Positions 15,426-24,399 of a DNA stretch of 64,000 bases are shown in pieces. The DNA lies in assembly GCF_026341275.1 (NCBI RefSeq), contig NZ_JAIFZO010000002.1, positions 4,556,118 through 4,620,117 on the forward strand. The letters are read 5' to 3'. Position numbers and translations under genes: made by a program. This DNA is from Streptomyces ortus. GTDB lineage: Bacteria; Actinomycetota; Actinomycetes; Streptomycetales; Streptomycetaceae. Position 1 is the stretch's first letter. Every line of letters begins with the position of its first letter. The notes under the pieces are model-generated. The model did not search any database. It was not told where the DNA came from and saw nothing but the letters and a program-made list of their open reading frames with translations.

Positions 15426-16739
15426 TCAGCGCTCCGCGCCGAGGAAGTCCGATGTGGAGAAGGTCAGCGCCGGCTTCCGTGCGATCAGGTCCTTCTTCGC
15501 GCCCGGGTATACCGCGATCGTGTCCTCGGTGTCCCCGCGGTAGGCGCGTACCACCAGGTCCGCCCGCTTGTCGCCGTCGAAGTCGGCCACCGTCAGGACC
15601 CGGGTGGTGCCCCCGGCGGGCGGTTGCACGGTCACCATGCCGGTCGTGGACAGGCCGCCCGCGCGGCTCTTGAGGATCCTCAACCGCGAGCCGCTGGAGA
15701 CCAGTTCGCTCAGTCCGTCGCCGTCGAAGTCCCCGGTGTCCAGGACCGTGCCGGCGACGGCCAGTTCACCGCGCAGGGTGCCCGGGACCTCGTACCGCAG
15801 GGCCGTGCCGCGCATCGTGCCGATGGCCGCGTCGAGGCCCTTGCCCCTGCCGAACTGGCCGAAGGCGACGTCGACGCCCTTCGGGAGGGCGACCGCGGTG
15901 CCGGTGGGGCCCGTCGGCCCGCCCAGGACGAGGGAGGAGTCGGAGGTGCCGGACCCCTCGGCCGTACGCACCAGCAGGTCGTCGTAGCCGTCGCCGTCGA
16001 CGTCCACCGCGGGGGCCGCCGGGGCGTTGCCGGGCGAGGCGAGCGGCGCGCCGGCCGCCTTCGGGGCTCCCTTGCGGGTGAAGGGGCCGCGCAGATGGCT
16101 GAGGCGGCCGTCGGAGGCGTGCACAACGAGGTCGGCCGCCCCGTCGCCGTCGAAGTCGCCGCACACCGGCTGGTCCGGCCAGTCGTTGCCGAAGCGCGCC
16201 TGCGCGGGGATCGTCAGTTTGACCGCCTTGCCGGACAGGCCCCGGGCGGAGCCGAAGAGGATCTGCAACGGCACCGGCGGCTGCCCCTGGCCGTCGTACG
16301 GCGGGTCGGTCGACACGACGAGGTCGGTGAAGCCGTCCTTGTCCAGGTCGCAGCTCGCCTCCGCGTCGAAGACGGCGGGCGACTGCCCCTTGGTGGTGGC
16401 CGCGTGCCGCGCCGGGCTCAGCAACTGCCGTGCGCCGGGCACCAGTCCGTCGGCCGAGCCGTACACGATCCCGATGCCGGCGTCGTCCCCGTGCGTGTCC
16501 CGCTTCACCAGATCGTTGAGTACGAGGTCGCGGTGGCCGTCGCCGTTGAAGTCGCTGTCGACCTTGCTGCCCCTGCCCAGCGGTACGGGGATCCGGGCGG
16601 GGGCCTTGGCGACCGTGAGGGGCTCGCGGTCGGCGGCGCCCGGCCCGTTCCCGCCGTCCGGACCGCCGCAGCCCGCGAGCAGCAGGGCGCAGCCCGCCAC
16701 GGCGCCCGCCGCGCGTATTCGGTTCAACCGTATGGCCAC
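15426..16739 (-). CDS. FG-GAP repeat lipoprotein
   Basis: About 437 residues. The N-terminus AAGAVAGCALLLAGCGG ends in a lipobox (LLAGC), so it should be a surface lipoprotein. Six FG-GAP/calcium loops follow (DFNGDGHRDLVLN, DLDKDGFTDLVVS, DFDGDGAADLVVH, DVDGDGYDDLLVR, DFDGDGLSELVSS, DFDGDKRADLVVR). The GTG at 16739 is chosen to place the lipobox at a normal distance; the frame runs further upstream to 16799. It is related to the gene at 12267 but anchored rather than freely secreted. It lies just downstream of the CIS operon and is probably unrelated to it. Confidence 0.8.
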   Translation of the reverse strand: MAIRLNRIRAAGAVAGCALLLAGCGGPDGGNGPGAADREPLTVAKAPARIPVPLGRGSKVDSDFNGDGHRDLVLNDLVKRDTHGDDAGIGIVYGSADGLVPGARQLLSPARHAATTKGQSPAVFDAEASCDLDKDGFTDLVVSTDPPYDGQGQPPVPLQILFGSARGLSGKAVKLTIPAQARFGNDWPDQPVCGDFDGDGAADLVVHASDGRLSHLRGPFTRKGAPKAAGAPLASPGNAPAAPAVDVDGDGYDDLLVRTAEGSGTSDSSLVLGGPTGPTGTAVALPKGVDVAFGQFGRGKGLDAAIGTMRGTALRYEVPGTLRGELAVAGTVLDTGDFDGDGLSELVSSGSRLRILKSRAGGLSTTGMVTVQPPAGGTTRVLTVADFDGDKRADLVVRAYRGDTEDTIAVYPGAKKDLIARKPALTFSTSDFLGAER

Positions 16740-16869
16740 GTCAACCCCGACCGCATCGCGAGACAACAACCTGCACATGATGCGGTCGGGGTGGGTCATA
16801 AGTCATCAGGGATGGCCGTTTTCAGCCCTTGTCGACACCGTGGCGCTCATCACGACCTTGCTGGACCTG

Positions 16870-18501
16870 CTACGACCTGCTGGTGTTGGAGCGGCCGAAG
16901 AACTCGATCTCGGCGATGGACACCTGCTTCTTGGCGTCGGCGGCGTAGGCCGACTGCAGGATGAACCGCACCGCGCGGACCTCGCCCACCCGGAACTTGC
17001 GGGCCTGGCCGCCGGCGAGCCGGTCGAGGGTGATGAAGCGGTTGCTCTTCTTGCCGTCGGCGGTCGTGATCTGCACCTCGACACGCTTGGGGAGGGCCGA
17101 CTCCTGAAGGTGCTCCTGCTTGGCCGAGACGCCGGAGGTGATGACCACGTCCAGCAGCCGGGTCGGGGTGTCGAACCGGGCCTCCACCCACTCCCCCTCA
17201 CCGGACTGCGAGACTCCCGGGCCCCACCAGGTGTTGCTGAGGCCGTCGAAGGCGAGCTGAGCGCTGTGACCGGGGTACGAACGGGACGCCTTGACACTGT
17301 CCGGGCCGACCGGGGCGCGCTTGGCGAAGTGGTCGCGGGTCGCGTTGATCCCGTCGCCGATGTTGAGGATGAGGGCGATGACCAGGCCCAGTACGGCGGC
17401 GCCGACGACCCAGTTCATGATGCGGCCGAAGCCGCGGCGCAGGCGGGGGCGCTCACCGGCCCACGGGTTGACCGGGTTGCCGAAGTTCAGCAGGCGGCGC
17501 CACCAGGTCTGCCGCTCCGGCGGGCGCGGGCCGCCCTCCATGGGCATGGCGCAGCGGGCGCAGAAGTGCCGGTCGGGCCGGTTGGGGGTGGAGCACCACG
17601 GGCACGGCGGGCCGTCCTGGGGGCCGGACTCGGGGCCCGGGGCGCGCACCTGCGGGCGGCCGGCCAGCGGGACGCCCGGCAGTACGGGGGCGACGGCGGG
17701 GGTGACGGGAGCCCGGGGTTCGGGGTCGTTCACGGGGATGAGGAGGGACCTGGCCCGCTCGTCCGCGCTGTCCGCGGTGGAGGGGGGCGGGGCTCCGTGG
17801 CCGAGGGCCACCCTCGGCTCGGTGTCGGTGTCGTCCGTGTGGGCGCCGCCGGCCGTGCGGGGGGTGAGAGCGGAGAAGATGTCGGGCGCGGCCGGGTCGG
17901 GGGCTGCCGGGGAGGCGGGCGCCGGGGCCGGGGCGGGGTTCCGCTGCTCGGGGATGGCGGCGGTCGGCGCGGTCGGGGCATGCGGGACAGGCGGGGTGGA
18001 CGAGGCATGCGGGGTGGACGAGGCGGGCGGGGTGCTGCCCGAACCGCCGCCTGTCCCGCCGTTCCGGTCCGGCCGGCCTTCCGCCGCCGGGCCGGTGGCC
18101 CCTGCGGCGCGCCGGTGGGTGTCGTCCCCAGCGGCGGAGGCGGAGGCGGGGGCGGCGGGCGAACCGGCCGCCGGGGCCGGTGTGTCGTGGCCCGTGCGGG
18201 CCGTGCCCGTACCGGCGGCGGGCACGGCGAAGCCGTCCCAGCCGGGTTCGCCGGCCGGTTCGCCGCCCCGGTTGCCGCCCGGCGTGCCGCCCGCGTTGTT
18301 GTCGGTCCCGCGGCCGGCCGCGGAGTCCCGCGCCGGGGTCGCGGCTCCCGCGGCCACCGGGGCCGCGGCGTTGCGGCCGGTGCCCCAGCCGAGTACCGCA
18401 CCGCAGGAATCGCAGAAGGACTGGCCCGGCTCCGCGCGGGTGCCGCACTCGGCACAGCTGCGCGCCGGCTCCTGTCCCGTGCCGGAGTTCTGGCTGGTCA
18501 T
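16870..18501 (-). CDS. CIS-associated zinc-ribbon / TM / discoidin-like membrane protein
   Basis: A 543-residue bitopic protein ending the structural CIS operon. It has an N-terminal zinc ribbon (CAEC...CDSC), about 240 residues of disordered Ala/Pro/Gly-rich linker, a second zinc ribbon (CPWC...CARC), one TM helix (WVVGAAVLGLVIALILNI, about 363-380) and an outside C-terminal jelly-roll resembling F5/8-type discoidin domains (AFDGLSNTWWGPG, ARFDTPTRLLDVVITSG, VRFILQSAY, IAEIEFFG). It has no signal peptide, so the N-terminus is cytosolic, able to meet the cytosolic particle. It is possibly the counterpart of the membrane attachment protein CisA reported for S. coelicolor; I could not align them. 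Its start overlaps the previous stop (ATGA). Confidence 0.78.
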   Translation of the reverse strand: MTSQNSGTGQEPARSCAECGTRAEPGQSFCDSCGAVLGWGTGRNAAAPVAAGAATPARDSAAGRGTDNNAGGTPGGNRGGEPAGEPGWDGFAVPAAGTGTARTGHDTPAPAAGSPAAPASASAAGDDTHRRAAGATGPAAEGRPDRNGGTGGGSGSTPPASSTPHASSTPPVPHAPTAPTAAIPEQRNPAPAPAPASPAAPDPAAPDIFSALTPRTAGGAHTDDTDTEPRVALGHGAPPPSTADSADERARSLLIPVNDPEPRAPVTPAVAPVLPGVPLAGRPQVRAPGPESGPQDGPPCPWCSTPNRPDRHFCARCAMPMEGGPRPPERQTWWRRLLNFGNPVNPWAGERPRLRRGFGRIMNWVVGAAVLGLVIALILNIGDGINATRDHFAKRAPVGPDSVKASRSYPGHSAQLAFDGLSNTWWGPGVSQSGEGEWVEARFDTPTRLLDVVITSGVSAKQEHLQESALPKRVEVQITTADGKKSNRFITLDRLAGGQARKFRVGEVRAVRFILQSAYAADAKKQVSIAEIEFFGRSNTSRS

Positions 18502-19055
18502 CTCTCGGGAGTCCTCTCGGTGGCGGTCACCTGGACCGTGTAGGGCATGTGGGCGGGGCGGGCGGCTGCCACGAGGCTGTCCAGGCGGTGTTCGTCCGCC
18601 TGGGTCGGGTGGGGCAGCCGCAGCGCGACGTGCAGGCGCGGGCGGCGGTCGCCGGGGACCGGGCCGAGCGGCCGGGCGTCCCAGGAGGCACCGCCGCTCT
18701 CGGTGATCTCCGGGGCCACGCCGAACACCAGGCGCACGGCCTCGGACAGGCCGCGGCTGGTACCCCGTACCCGGTGCAGGAATGCGGCGGCGGCGACGGC
18801 GGCGCGCAGCCGGTCCTCGGGCTCGCTGCCGTCGGTCTCGGCGCCGACCCAGCCGGCCAGCCACCGGGTGAAGTCCACCGGTGCCAGGGACGGCGTGAAG
18901 TACGAGTCCAGGTTGTCGAGGACGGCCAGGATCGGTGCGAGGACGTCGTCGAGCCCGCCGACGAACCGCTGCGCCAGATCGTCGTCGGCGAACACGGCGG
19001 GCAGCGTCTCCCCGATGGGCGCGGAGGATCCCAGCCCGTCGATGGAACCCCTCAC
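18498..19055 (-). CDS. CIS baseplate wedge protein (phage tail protein I-like)
   Basis: A 185-residue protein resembling the tail protein I / TIGR02242 group of phage-like baseplates: LDDVLAPILAVLDNLDSYFTP, VDFTRWLAGWVGAE and LRAAVAAAAFLHRVRGTSRGL (helical N-half), then a GVAPEITESGG turn and a C-terminal strand-rich part (PRLHVALRLP). It would join the wedge that connects the sheath to the spike hub. GTG start at 19055; the stop overlaps the membrane protein start (ATGA) and the start overlaps the preceding small frame (GTGA). Position after baseplate J agrees with afp/PVC gene order. Confidence 0.78.
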   Translation of the reverse strand: MRGSIDGLGSSAPIGETLPAVFADDDLAQRFVGGLDDVLAPILAVLDNLDSYFTPSLAPVDFTRWLAGWVGAETDGSEPEDRLRAAVAAAAFLHRVRGTSRGLSEAVRLVFGVAPEITESGGASWDARPLGPVPGDRRPRLHVALRLPHPTQADEHRLDSLVAAARPAHMPYTVQVTATERTPER

Positions 19056-19282
19056 GGCCGCACTCCCTTCGCGCGCGCGTACCCGCCGGGGACCGCGGCG
19101 GCGGCACCCGAGCAGCCCGCGACCGGACGGCCCGGACGGGCGGCCCCGGCCGTACGCCCCGCGGGGCGCGGCGACGCGGTGGCCGTACGGCGGACCCCGT
19201 CGTGCGCGGTCCGCACCCGGGACCCCCGCGGGGCCGTGGCGGGCGGGCGGGGGCCGGAGGTCTTCGGCCGGCGGGGGGTCAC
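19052..19282 (-). CDS. Small basic Arg/Pro-rich frame bridging two baseplate genes
   Basis: 76 codons, rich in Arg, Pro, Ala and Gly, without recognisable motifs. The composition is that of random high-GC frames. In its favour, the GTG start overlaps the baseplate J stop by four bases, and its own stop overlaps the GTG start of the next gene by four bases, exactly like the real junctions of this operon. It may be a genuine small protein or a translated bridge that couples the two neighbours. Without it the gap is 223 nt, long for this tight operon. Confidence 0.4.
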   Translation of the reverse strand: MTPRRPKTSGPRPPATAPRGSRVRTAHDGVRRTATASPRPAGRTAGAARPGRPVAGCSGAAAAVPGGYARAKGVRP

Positions 19283-21237
19283 GCGCGGTCTCCGATCACT
19301 CGGACGCGGTGGTCGAAGGAGAAGACCAGGGACGGGGCGGCCAGGTCGATGCGGTCCGTGGGGTCGCCGCGCTTGCCGGTCAGGGGGTCCGCCGGGTGGA
19401 GCTGGACCTCGTCGACCAGTTCGACGCCGGGGACCCGCTGCAGGACGGCGAAGACCTCGCCGGACTGCACGGGCCGGCCGAAGCGCCAGCCCCGCCCGTC
19501 GGCGCCGCCGGTCAGCGGATCCAGGTGCCGGTACAGGGCGTCGTGCGCCTGACGGCGTACCCGGTCCGTGTCGGTCCCGCGGAACGCGTGCACCGTGGCG
19601 ACCACCGTGATGCCCTGGTAGAAGGGCGGGCCCACCGCCAGACGCGTACCGATCAGGCGCCGTTCGTCGAGGTGGCGGGTGATGCGGTGCAACAGCGCGT
19701 CGCCGGGCACCAGTTGCTCGAACCGCAGCCGACCACCCGGGTCCGGTACGGCCTGGGGGACCACCAGCACCCGTACCGCGTACGCCCCGTGCTCGCCCTC
19801 GTCGCCCTCCAGGCAGGTGATGCGCGCCGTGTCGGGCGCGGCCCGGCGGGCCAGCTCCTCGTAGTCGCGCAGGGTCACCGCCCGCTCCTGGGCGCGCAGC
19901 GTGATGGGCGCGCGGGTCTTCGCCTCCTCCACCGTCTCGCCGTCGACCCCGCCGCGCGCCGCCTCCCGGTTGACGACCTCGGAGACGTACGGGACGGACG
20001 TGCGCAGCACCTGGACGGCGCCGCGCGCCACGTTCCCGGCCCGGCCGCCGCCCGTGCGGTAGCGGCGCGCGCGGATGACGGCGCCCTTGGGGGGCACCGC
20101 CCCGTACTGGCGCAGGCTGCCGTCGGGCTCCCGTACCGCCGGGCCGAAGGCGATGTCACCGGTCGCGGCGTCCAGGGTGATGTGCCGGTCGTGCGGGGTG
20201 GACGCGGCGAACGACGGGACGACCTCCCAGTCGGTCCAGCCCTCGTGCTCGGCGGTCTGCAGCAGCACCGGGGGCGTGTCGCCCACCACGGGGAAGTGGG
20301 CCAGCCGCAGCCGCTGGCCGGGCAGGCCGCTGGACTCGCCGAGCGCCTCGTCGGTCACGGTCTCCGCGTGCACGGCCGTGGTGGTGCCGCCCAGCGTGAA
20401 CGCGTCCACGGACCGCACGGTCGGCGAGGTCGTGTAGAAGGGCTGGTCGGGCAGCGGCTCGGTGACCCGGCAGCGCAGCCAGCCGGCCTCCTGGCCACCG
20501 GTGCGCGACAGGGTGTGCCCGCCGGGCATGTGCAGGACGACCTCGCCCGGCCGGTTCAGCCCGCCGGTGCCGTCCCGGTCGACCTCGCAGACGACCCAGC
20601 CGTCCTCGGTCCACGCCTCCCACAGCAGCGGGGGCTGGCGCGGGTCCACACCGACACCGTCGACGCGGCTGTCGAGCTCCATCGCGACCGCGCAGTGCGG
20701 CACGGCGGCGTTCAGCCCGATCAGCATGCAGTCACCGGGCCGCGGGGACTCGGCGAAGCACATCAGGTCCTTGCCCTCGGCGAGGTCGGCGGTCCTGTCG
20801 GTGACGGGCTCGCCGTCACGCTGCAGCACGAGGTAGCGCAACTCGCACGGCACGATGGCCAGTTCGTCCTCGGTGGCGAAGACCGCGGCCTCCTGGTTCT
20901 CGGTGCGCGTGGTGGCGACCTCGGTGCCCACCGGCAGCAGCACCGGCTCCTCCTGCGGCGCGGACAGCCAGAACGTGACGTCCGTGCGCGCGGCGGAGGG
21001 CGGGAAGAGGGTGATGCCCACCAGGTCCAGGAACGCCAGGTGGTTCTTCTCCGGCACCCGGTTGAGCCGGTAGACGATCTGGTCGGCCATGTGGGCGACC
21101 GTCTCCACCAGGGTGATGCCCGGGTCGGAGACGTTGTGGTCGGTCCACTCCGGGGCGCGCTGCTGGATGTAGCGCTTGGCGTCGTCGACGAACTGCTGGA
21201 AGCGGCGGTCGTCGAGGTTCGGGGAGGGCAGTGCCAT
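19279..21237 (-). CDS. CIS baseplate protein J (afp11/gp6-like)
   Basis: A 652-residue baseplate wedge protein. The N-terminus PNLDDRRFQQFVDDAKRYI and WTDHNVSDPGITLVETVAHM is typical of the family, and the C-terminal half carries the conserved baseplate J region (APITLRAQERAVTLRDYEEL, ARITCLEGDEGEHGAYAVRV, LIGTRLAVGPPFYQGI). It forms the ring that holds the spike and transmits the trigger to the sheath. The start overlaps the gp25 stop (ATGA), so translation is coupled. Confidence 0.88.
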   Translation of the reverse strand: MALPSPNLDDRRFQQFVDDAKRYIQQRAPEWTDHNVSDPGITLVETVAHMADQIVYRLNRVPEKNHLAFLDLVGITLFPPSAARTDVTFWLSAPQEEPVLLPVGTEVATTRTENQEAAVFATEDELAIVPCELRYLVLQRDGEPVTDRTADLAEGKDLMCFAESPRPGDCMLIGLNAAVPHCAVAMELDSRVDGVGVDPRQPPLLWEAWTEDGWVVCEVDRDGTGGLNRPGEVVLHMPGGHTLSRTGGQEAGWLRCRVTEPLPDQPFYTTSPTVRSVDAFTLGGTTTAVHAETVTDEALGESSGLPGQRLRLAHFPVVGDTPPVLLQTAEHEGWTDWEVVPSFAASTPHDRHITLDAATGDIAFGPAVREPDGSLRQYGAVPPKGAVIRARRYRTGGGRAGNVARGAVQVLRTSVPYVSEVVNREAARGGVDGETVEEAKTRAPITLRAQERAVTLRDYEELARRAAPDTARITCLEGDEGEHGAYAVRVLVVPQAVPDPGGRLRFEQLVPGDALLHRITRHLDERRLIGTRLAVGPPFYQGITVVATVHAFRGTDTDRVRRQAHDALYRHLDPLTGGADGRGWRFGRPVQSGEVFAVLQRVPGVELVDEVQLHPADPLTGKRGDPTDRIDLAAPSLVFSFDHRVRVIGDRA

Positions 21238-21683
21238 CAGTGGTCGCTTTCAGGGGAGTCGCCCGCACCGGGAATGTCGGGCTCCTCGTGGTAAGGGATG
21301 ACGTAGAACGGGAAGACGAGGCTGCGCGGGTTGTTGGTGCCGCGGATCGAGTAGCGGACGTCGATGAAGAGCACGCCCTGCTCGGTGTCGGAGCCGGCGG
21401 TCACGTCGACGTCGCTGACCTCGATGCGCGGCTCCCAGCGGTCGAGGCTCGTGTACACCTCGTGCTGGATACGGCCGGCGGTCGCCTCGTTGACGGGGGC
21501 GAACACCAGGTCGTGGATGGCGCAGCCGAACTCGGGGCGCATCGGCCGCTCGCCCGGCGCGGTCGCCAGGACCAGCCGGATGGCCTCCTCGATCTCGCGC
21601 TCCCCGCTGACCATGGCGATGCCCCCGGTGGGGCCGATGCGCAGCGGGAACGCCCAGCCGGAACCGACGAACTGCTCGGCCAT
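21237..21683 (-). CDS. CIS gp25-like (GPW/gp25) baseplate protein
   Basis: A 148-residue lysozyme-like inner baseplate protein that primes sheath assembly. The conserved stretches are FPLRIGPTGGIAMVSGEREI, IRLVLATAPGERPMRPEFGC and HDLVFAPVNEATA, with the EPR motif as WEPRIEV. The ATG at 21683 follows a 76-nt gap after the VgrG-like gene; that gap contains a run of cacgacgacgag-type repeats. The stop overlaps the baseplate J start. Confidence 0.9.
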   Translation of the reverse strand: MAEQFVGSGWAFPLRIGPTGGIAMVSGEREIEEAIRLVLATAPGERPMRPEFGCAIHDLVFAPVNEATAGRIQHEVYTSLDRWEPRIEVSDVDVTAGSDTEQGVLFIDVRYSIRGTNNPRSLVFPFYVIPYHEEPDIPGAGDSPESDH

Positions 21684-21759
21684 CAGTGACCCACCCGCCC
21701 TCTCGTCCTGGTCGTTGTCGTGCTCGTCGTCGTGCTCGTCGTCGTGGTCGTCCCGGCCG

Positions 21760-23661
21760 TCACGGGATCGGGTACGGCTTCTTGTTGACCGTCACGAGGC
21801 CCATGAGGTCGATGTTGACGGCCCGCATGCCCACCTGGCCGATGGTGTTGATCTGCACGGTGCCAGCCGCGTTCAGCGTCGCGGCACCGGCCGCCTTGAG
21901 GTTGAGGGCGCCCACCGCGTCCACGGACACGGCCCCGCCGAGCGACTTGAGGCTGACGATCCCGCGGCCCTGGAGGGTGAGCGGCCCGCCGCTCTTGATG
22001 CTGATGCCGGTCCGGGCGCTCAGCGAGAGACTGGTGCCCGCGTCGATGGACACCGCGGTACCGCCCGTGATGCTGACGGCGCCCTTGCTGTCCACGGTGA
22101 TCTCGGTCTTGGTGCGGTCCAGGTTGATGGTCAGCCGGTCGTTGCCGGTGGCCAGCCGGACGCCCTGCTTGCGCAGGCCGGTCTGCTGGCTGAGCAGGTC
22201 CATCCGATTGCCGTCCCGGTCGGACACGGTGTGCCGGATCGCCTTCTTCTTGACGGGGTCGTGCAGCCACACGTCCTTCACCACGGTCGGCTTGTCGACG
22301 CCGTTGTAGAGGCCGCCGATGACGAACGGGTGGTCCAGGGCGCCCCGGTCGAAGGCGACCAGCACCTCGTCCCCGACGTCCATCGGGAAGATCCCGCCGC
22401 CCGCCTTGCCGCCCAGCTGCACGGTCCGCGTCCAGTCGCTGACGTACGCGTCGTCCAGCCACGGGAACTGCAGCTTCACCCGGCCCTGCTTCAGCGGATC
22501 CTGTACGTCCGTGACGAGCGCGTTGGCCACACTGGGCAGCCGGGGCGCGGACGCGCCGCCGCCGGACGTCAGCCCGAACAGGGAGCGCCACTGCCGGCCG
22601 CTCACGGTCACCAGCGTCTCGTAGTGACTGCCGGCGCCGAAGGTGTGCCGTACGGAGGTGACGGTGTACTTGCCCTCGAAGGGGACGCCCACGTCGGTGA
22701 GCGCGATGGCCACGCCGGGGCGCAGCACGGGATTGCCCTTCACCGTGACCTCCAGCTCGGCGAACGACGAGGTGAGGTCGTCCGCGAGGGAGGCGGCGGC
22801 GAACTTGACCTCGGGCCTGCGGTCGTACGGCGTGTCGGTCTCGACCAGCTTGGCGGCCTTGAAGGCGTTGGCGGCCTTCTGCGGGGTGGTCCCGATGGAG
22901 AAACCGGAGTAGGTGCCCGCCTTCGTCAGCTCGACGATCTTCTTCTTGGTCGGGATGTCCCAGCCGCGCGCCTCGACCTTGTCGACCTGGTCGGCGGCGG
23001 TGACGGCGGCCCGGCAGCGCAGTACGTCCACGCGGCCCCGCAGCACCCGGGGGTTGGGATCCTCGGGGGAGGTCGACAGGGGTGCCTTGGAGGCCGGATC
23101 CGGCTCGGCGAACTCGAACTTCCCCTTGGCGTCCAGCGACATCACCATCTCGTTCTCGTCGGCGAGCCGCGCGAGAAAGTCCCAGTCCGTCACGTTGGAC
23201 TGGGAGATGAACTCGTAGACCGTCTTCGTCGTCTGGATCTTCCCGATCCCCACACCGTTCATCGAGGCCAGCTTGCGCGCGATGTCGGAGGCGGTCTGGT
23301 TGCGGTACGCGGCCACCCGGCGCACCCGCATCAGCCGGTGGCCCGGGTCGTAGCCGCGCACGACACTGAACGTGCCCGTGCCGTCGTAGTCGGTCTCCAT
23401 CCCGGTGACCTCACCGGTGATCAGCGGGTTCCCGGCGCCCTGGCCGTCGGCGACGGGGGCGAGGACCACCTTGGAGCCGAACCTGATGTTCAGCTTGCCG
23501 AGCACGTCCCGGTCCGGGTCGCGGAAGGTGAGCCGGAACTCGCCCGGCACGCCCGCCCCGAGGTCGGCCCAGCCCGCGACGAGCAGCTTGATGTAGTCCG
23601 GCGGGATCTTCTTGCCGTCGATGGTGACGTGGATGATGTTGGAGAAAGAGGGCTTCGCCAT
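21760..23661 (-). CDS. CIS spike/hub protein (VgrG / gpD-gp5 type)
   Basis: A 633-residue hub and spike. The N-terminal half (about 1-370) is the gp27-like/phage late control D domain (SDIARKLASMNGVGIGKIQT, YEFISQSNVTDWDFLARLAD). Then comes the OB-fold gp5 region (VTDVQDPLKQGRVKLQFPWL, PMDVGDEVLVAFDRG, FVIGGLYNG). The last 130 residues form a beta-helix of short Gly/Ala/Ser repeats ending in KKPYPIP. It pierces the target membrane. The ATG at 23661 overlaps the stop of the LysM gene. No separate PAAR tip gene is seen nearby. Confidence 0.9.
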   Translation of the reverse strand: MAKPSFSNIIHVTIDGKKIPPDYIKLLVAGWADLGAGVPGEFRLTFRDPDRDVLGKLNIRFGSKVVLAPVADGQGAGNPLITGEVTGMETDYDGTGTFSVVRGYDPGHRLMRVRRVAAYRNQTASDIARKLASMNGVGIGKIQTTKTVYEFISQSNVTDWDFLARLADENEMVMSLDAKGKFEFAEPDPASKAPLSTSPEDPNPRVLRGRVDVLRCRAAVTAADQVDKVEARGWDIPTKKKIVELTKAGTYSGFSIGTTPQKAANAFKAAKLVETDTPYDRRPEVKFAAASLADDLTSSFAELEVTVKGNPVLRPGVAIALTDVGVPFEGKYTVTSVRHTFGAGSHYETLVTVSGRQWRSLFGLTSGGGASAPRLPSVANALVTDVQDPLKQGRVKLQFPWLDDAYVSDWTRTVQLGGKAGGGIFPMDVGDEVLVAFDRGALDHPFVIGGLYNGVDKPTVVKDVWLHDPVKKKAIRHTVSDRDGNRMDLLSQQTGLRKQGVRLATGNDRLTINLDRTKTEITVDSKGAVSITGGTAVSIDAGTSLSLSARTGISIKSGGPLTLQGRGIVSLKSLGGAVSVDAVGALNLKAAGAATLNAAGTVQINTIGQVGMRAVNIDLMGLVTVNKKPYPIP

Positions 23662-24383
23662 CAGTGGCGCACCTCCTCGGCGGAGGGGAGGACCAGCTCG
23701 ACACCGGTGGGCAGGTGCGCGGGGTTGTCGATCCCGTTGGCCTCGGCGATCGCGCGCCAGGCGGACGCGTTGCCGTACTCGCGCCAGGCCAGCGACTGCA
23801 GGGAGTCGCCCGCCACGACCCGGTGCACCCGCTGCGCGGTGAGCGCGCCCGAGGTCGGGTTCTGGCCCTTGACCGTGCTGGGGATCTCGTGCAGCGCCAC
23901 CTGGCAGGTGGCGCGGATCGGCACGCCGGTCGTGCTGAACAGCGAGTAGGTGACGTCCACGGAGTTCACGTACGAGGTGAAGCGGGCCGTGGAGAACGAG
24001 CCCCACTGGAAGACCACCCAGGGCGGCGAGGGCTGTTTCGCGGCGATGCTCTTGGCCGTCACCTCGCAGCAGTCCAGCAGGGACTCCACGTTCTTCAGCA
24101 CGACGTTGCTGGTCGGCTTGGCGGACGTGTCCAGGAAGATCTCGACCGTCAGGTGCCGCGGCTCGGGCCCCATGAACTCCGGGACCGTGCCGTCGCGTAC
24201 GGCCGCGGCGGGTGTGGACTTCCACTGGGAGCGCCGGTTCAGCTGCAGCTGCGAGGGGTTGAAGTCGAAGTTGAACGTCTTGATCAGGCCGCCCGGGGTG
24301 GTGCTGGATCCGACGGGCGGTTCGTGGATGGCGATCGTGGCGCGTACGAGGCTCTTGCCCGCGCCCTTGCTTCCCTTGGCCAT
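23661..24383 (-). CDS. CIS LysM baseplate/tube-initiator protein (afp7-like)
   Basis: A 240-residue protein. Residues 1-175 match the LysM-associated tail protein family (FNFDFNPSQLQLNRRSQWK, LTVEIFLDTSA, PPWVVFQWGSFSTARFTSYV, YSLFSTTGVPIRATCQVAL). The C-terminus is a LysM domain (HRVVAGDSLQSLAWREYGNA, WRAIAEANGIDNPAHLPTG). In afp/PVC-type particles this protein sits between hub and first tube ring; LysM could also touch peptidoglycan. ATG at 24383; the stop overlaps the spike gene start. Confidence 0.88.
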   Translation of the reverse strand: MAKGSKGAGKSLVRATIAIHEPPVGSSTTPGGLIKTFNFDFNPSQLQLNRRSQWKSTPAAAVRDGTVPEFMGPEPRHLTVEIFLDTSAKPTSNVVLKNVESLLDCCEVTAKSIAAKQPSPPWVVFQWGSFSTARFTSYVNSVDVTYSLFSTTGVPIRATCQVALHEIPSTVKGQNPTSGALTAQRVHRVVAGDSLQSLAWREYGNASAWRAIAEANGIDNPAHLPTGVELVLPSAEEVRH

Positions 24384-24399
24384 GGTGGTGTCCCGCCCC

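Noticed and set aside
18502..19107. Upstream extension of the zinc-ribbon/discoidin membrane protein
   Set aside because: The extension is Arg/Pro-rich noise over the tail protein I gene; the ATG at 18501 overlaps that gene's stop exactly and fixes the start.
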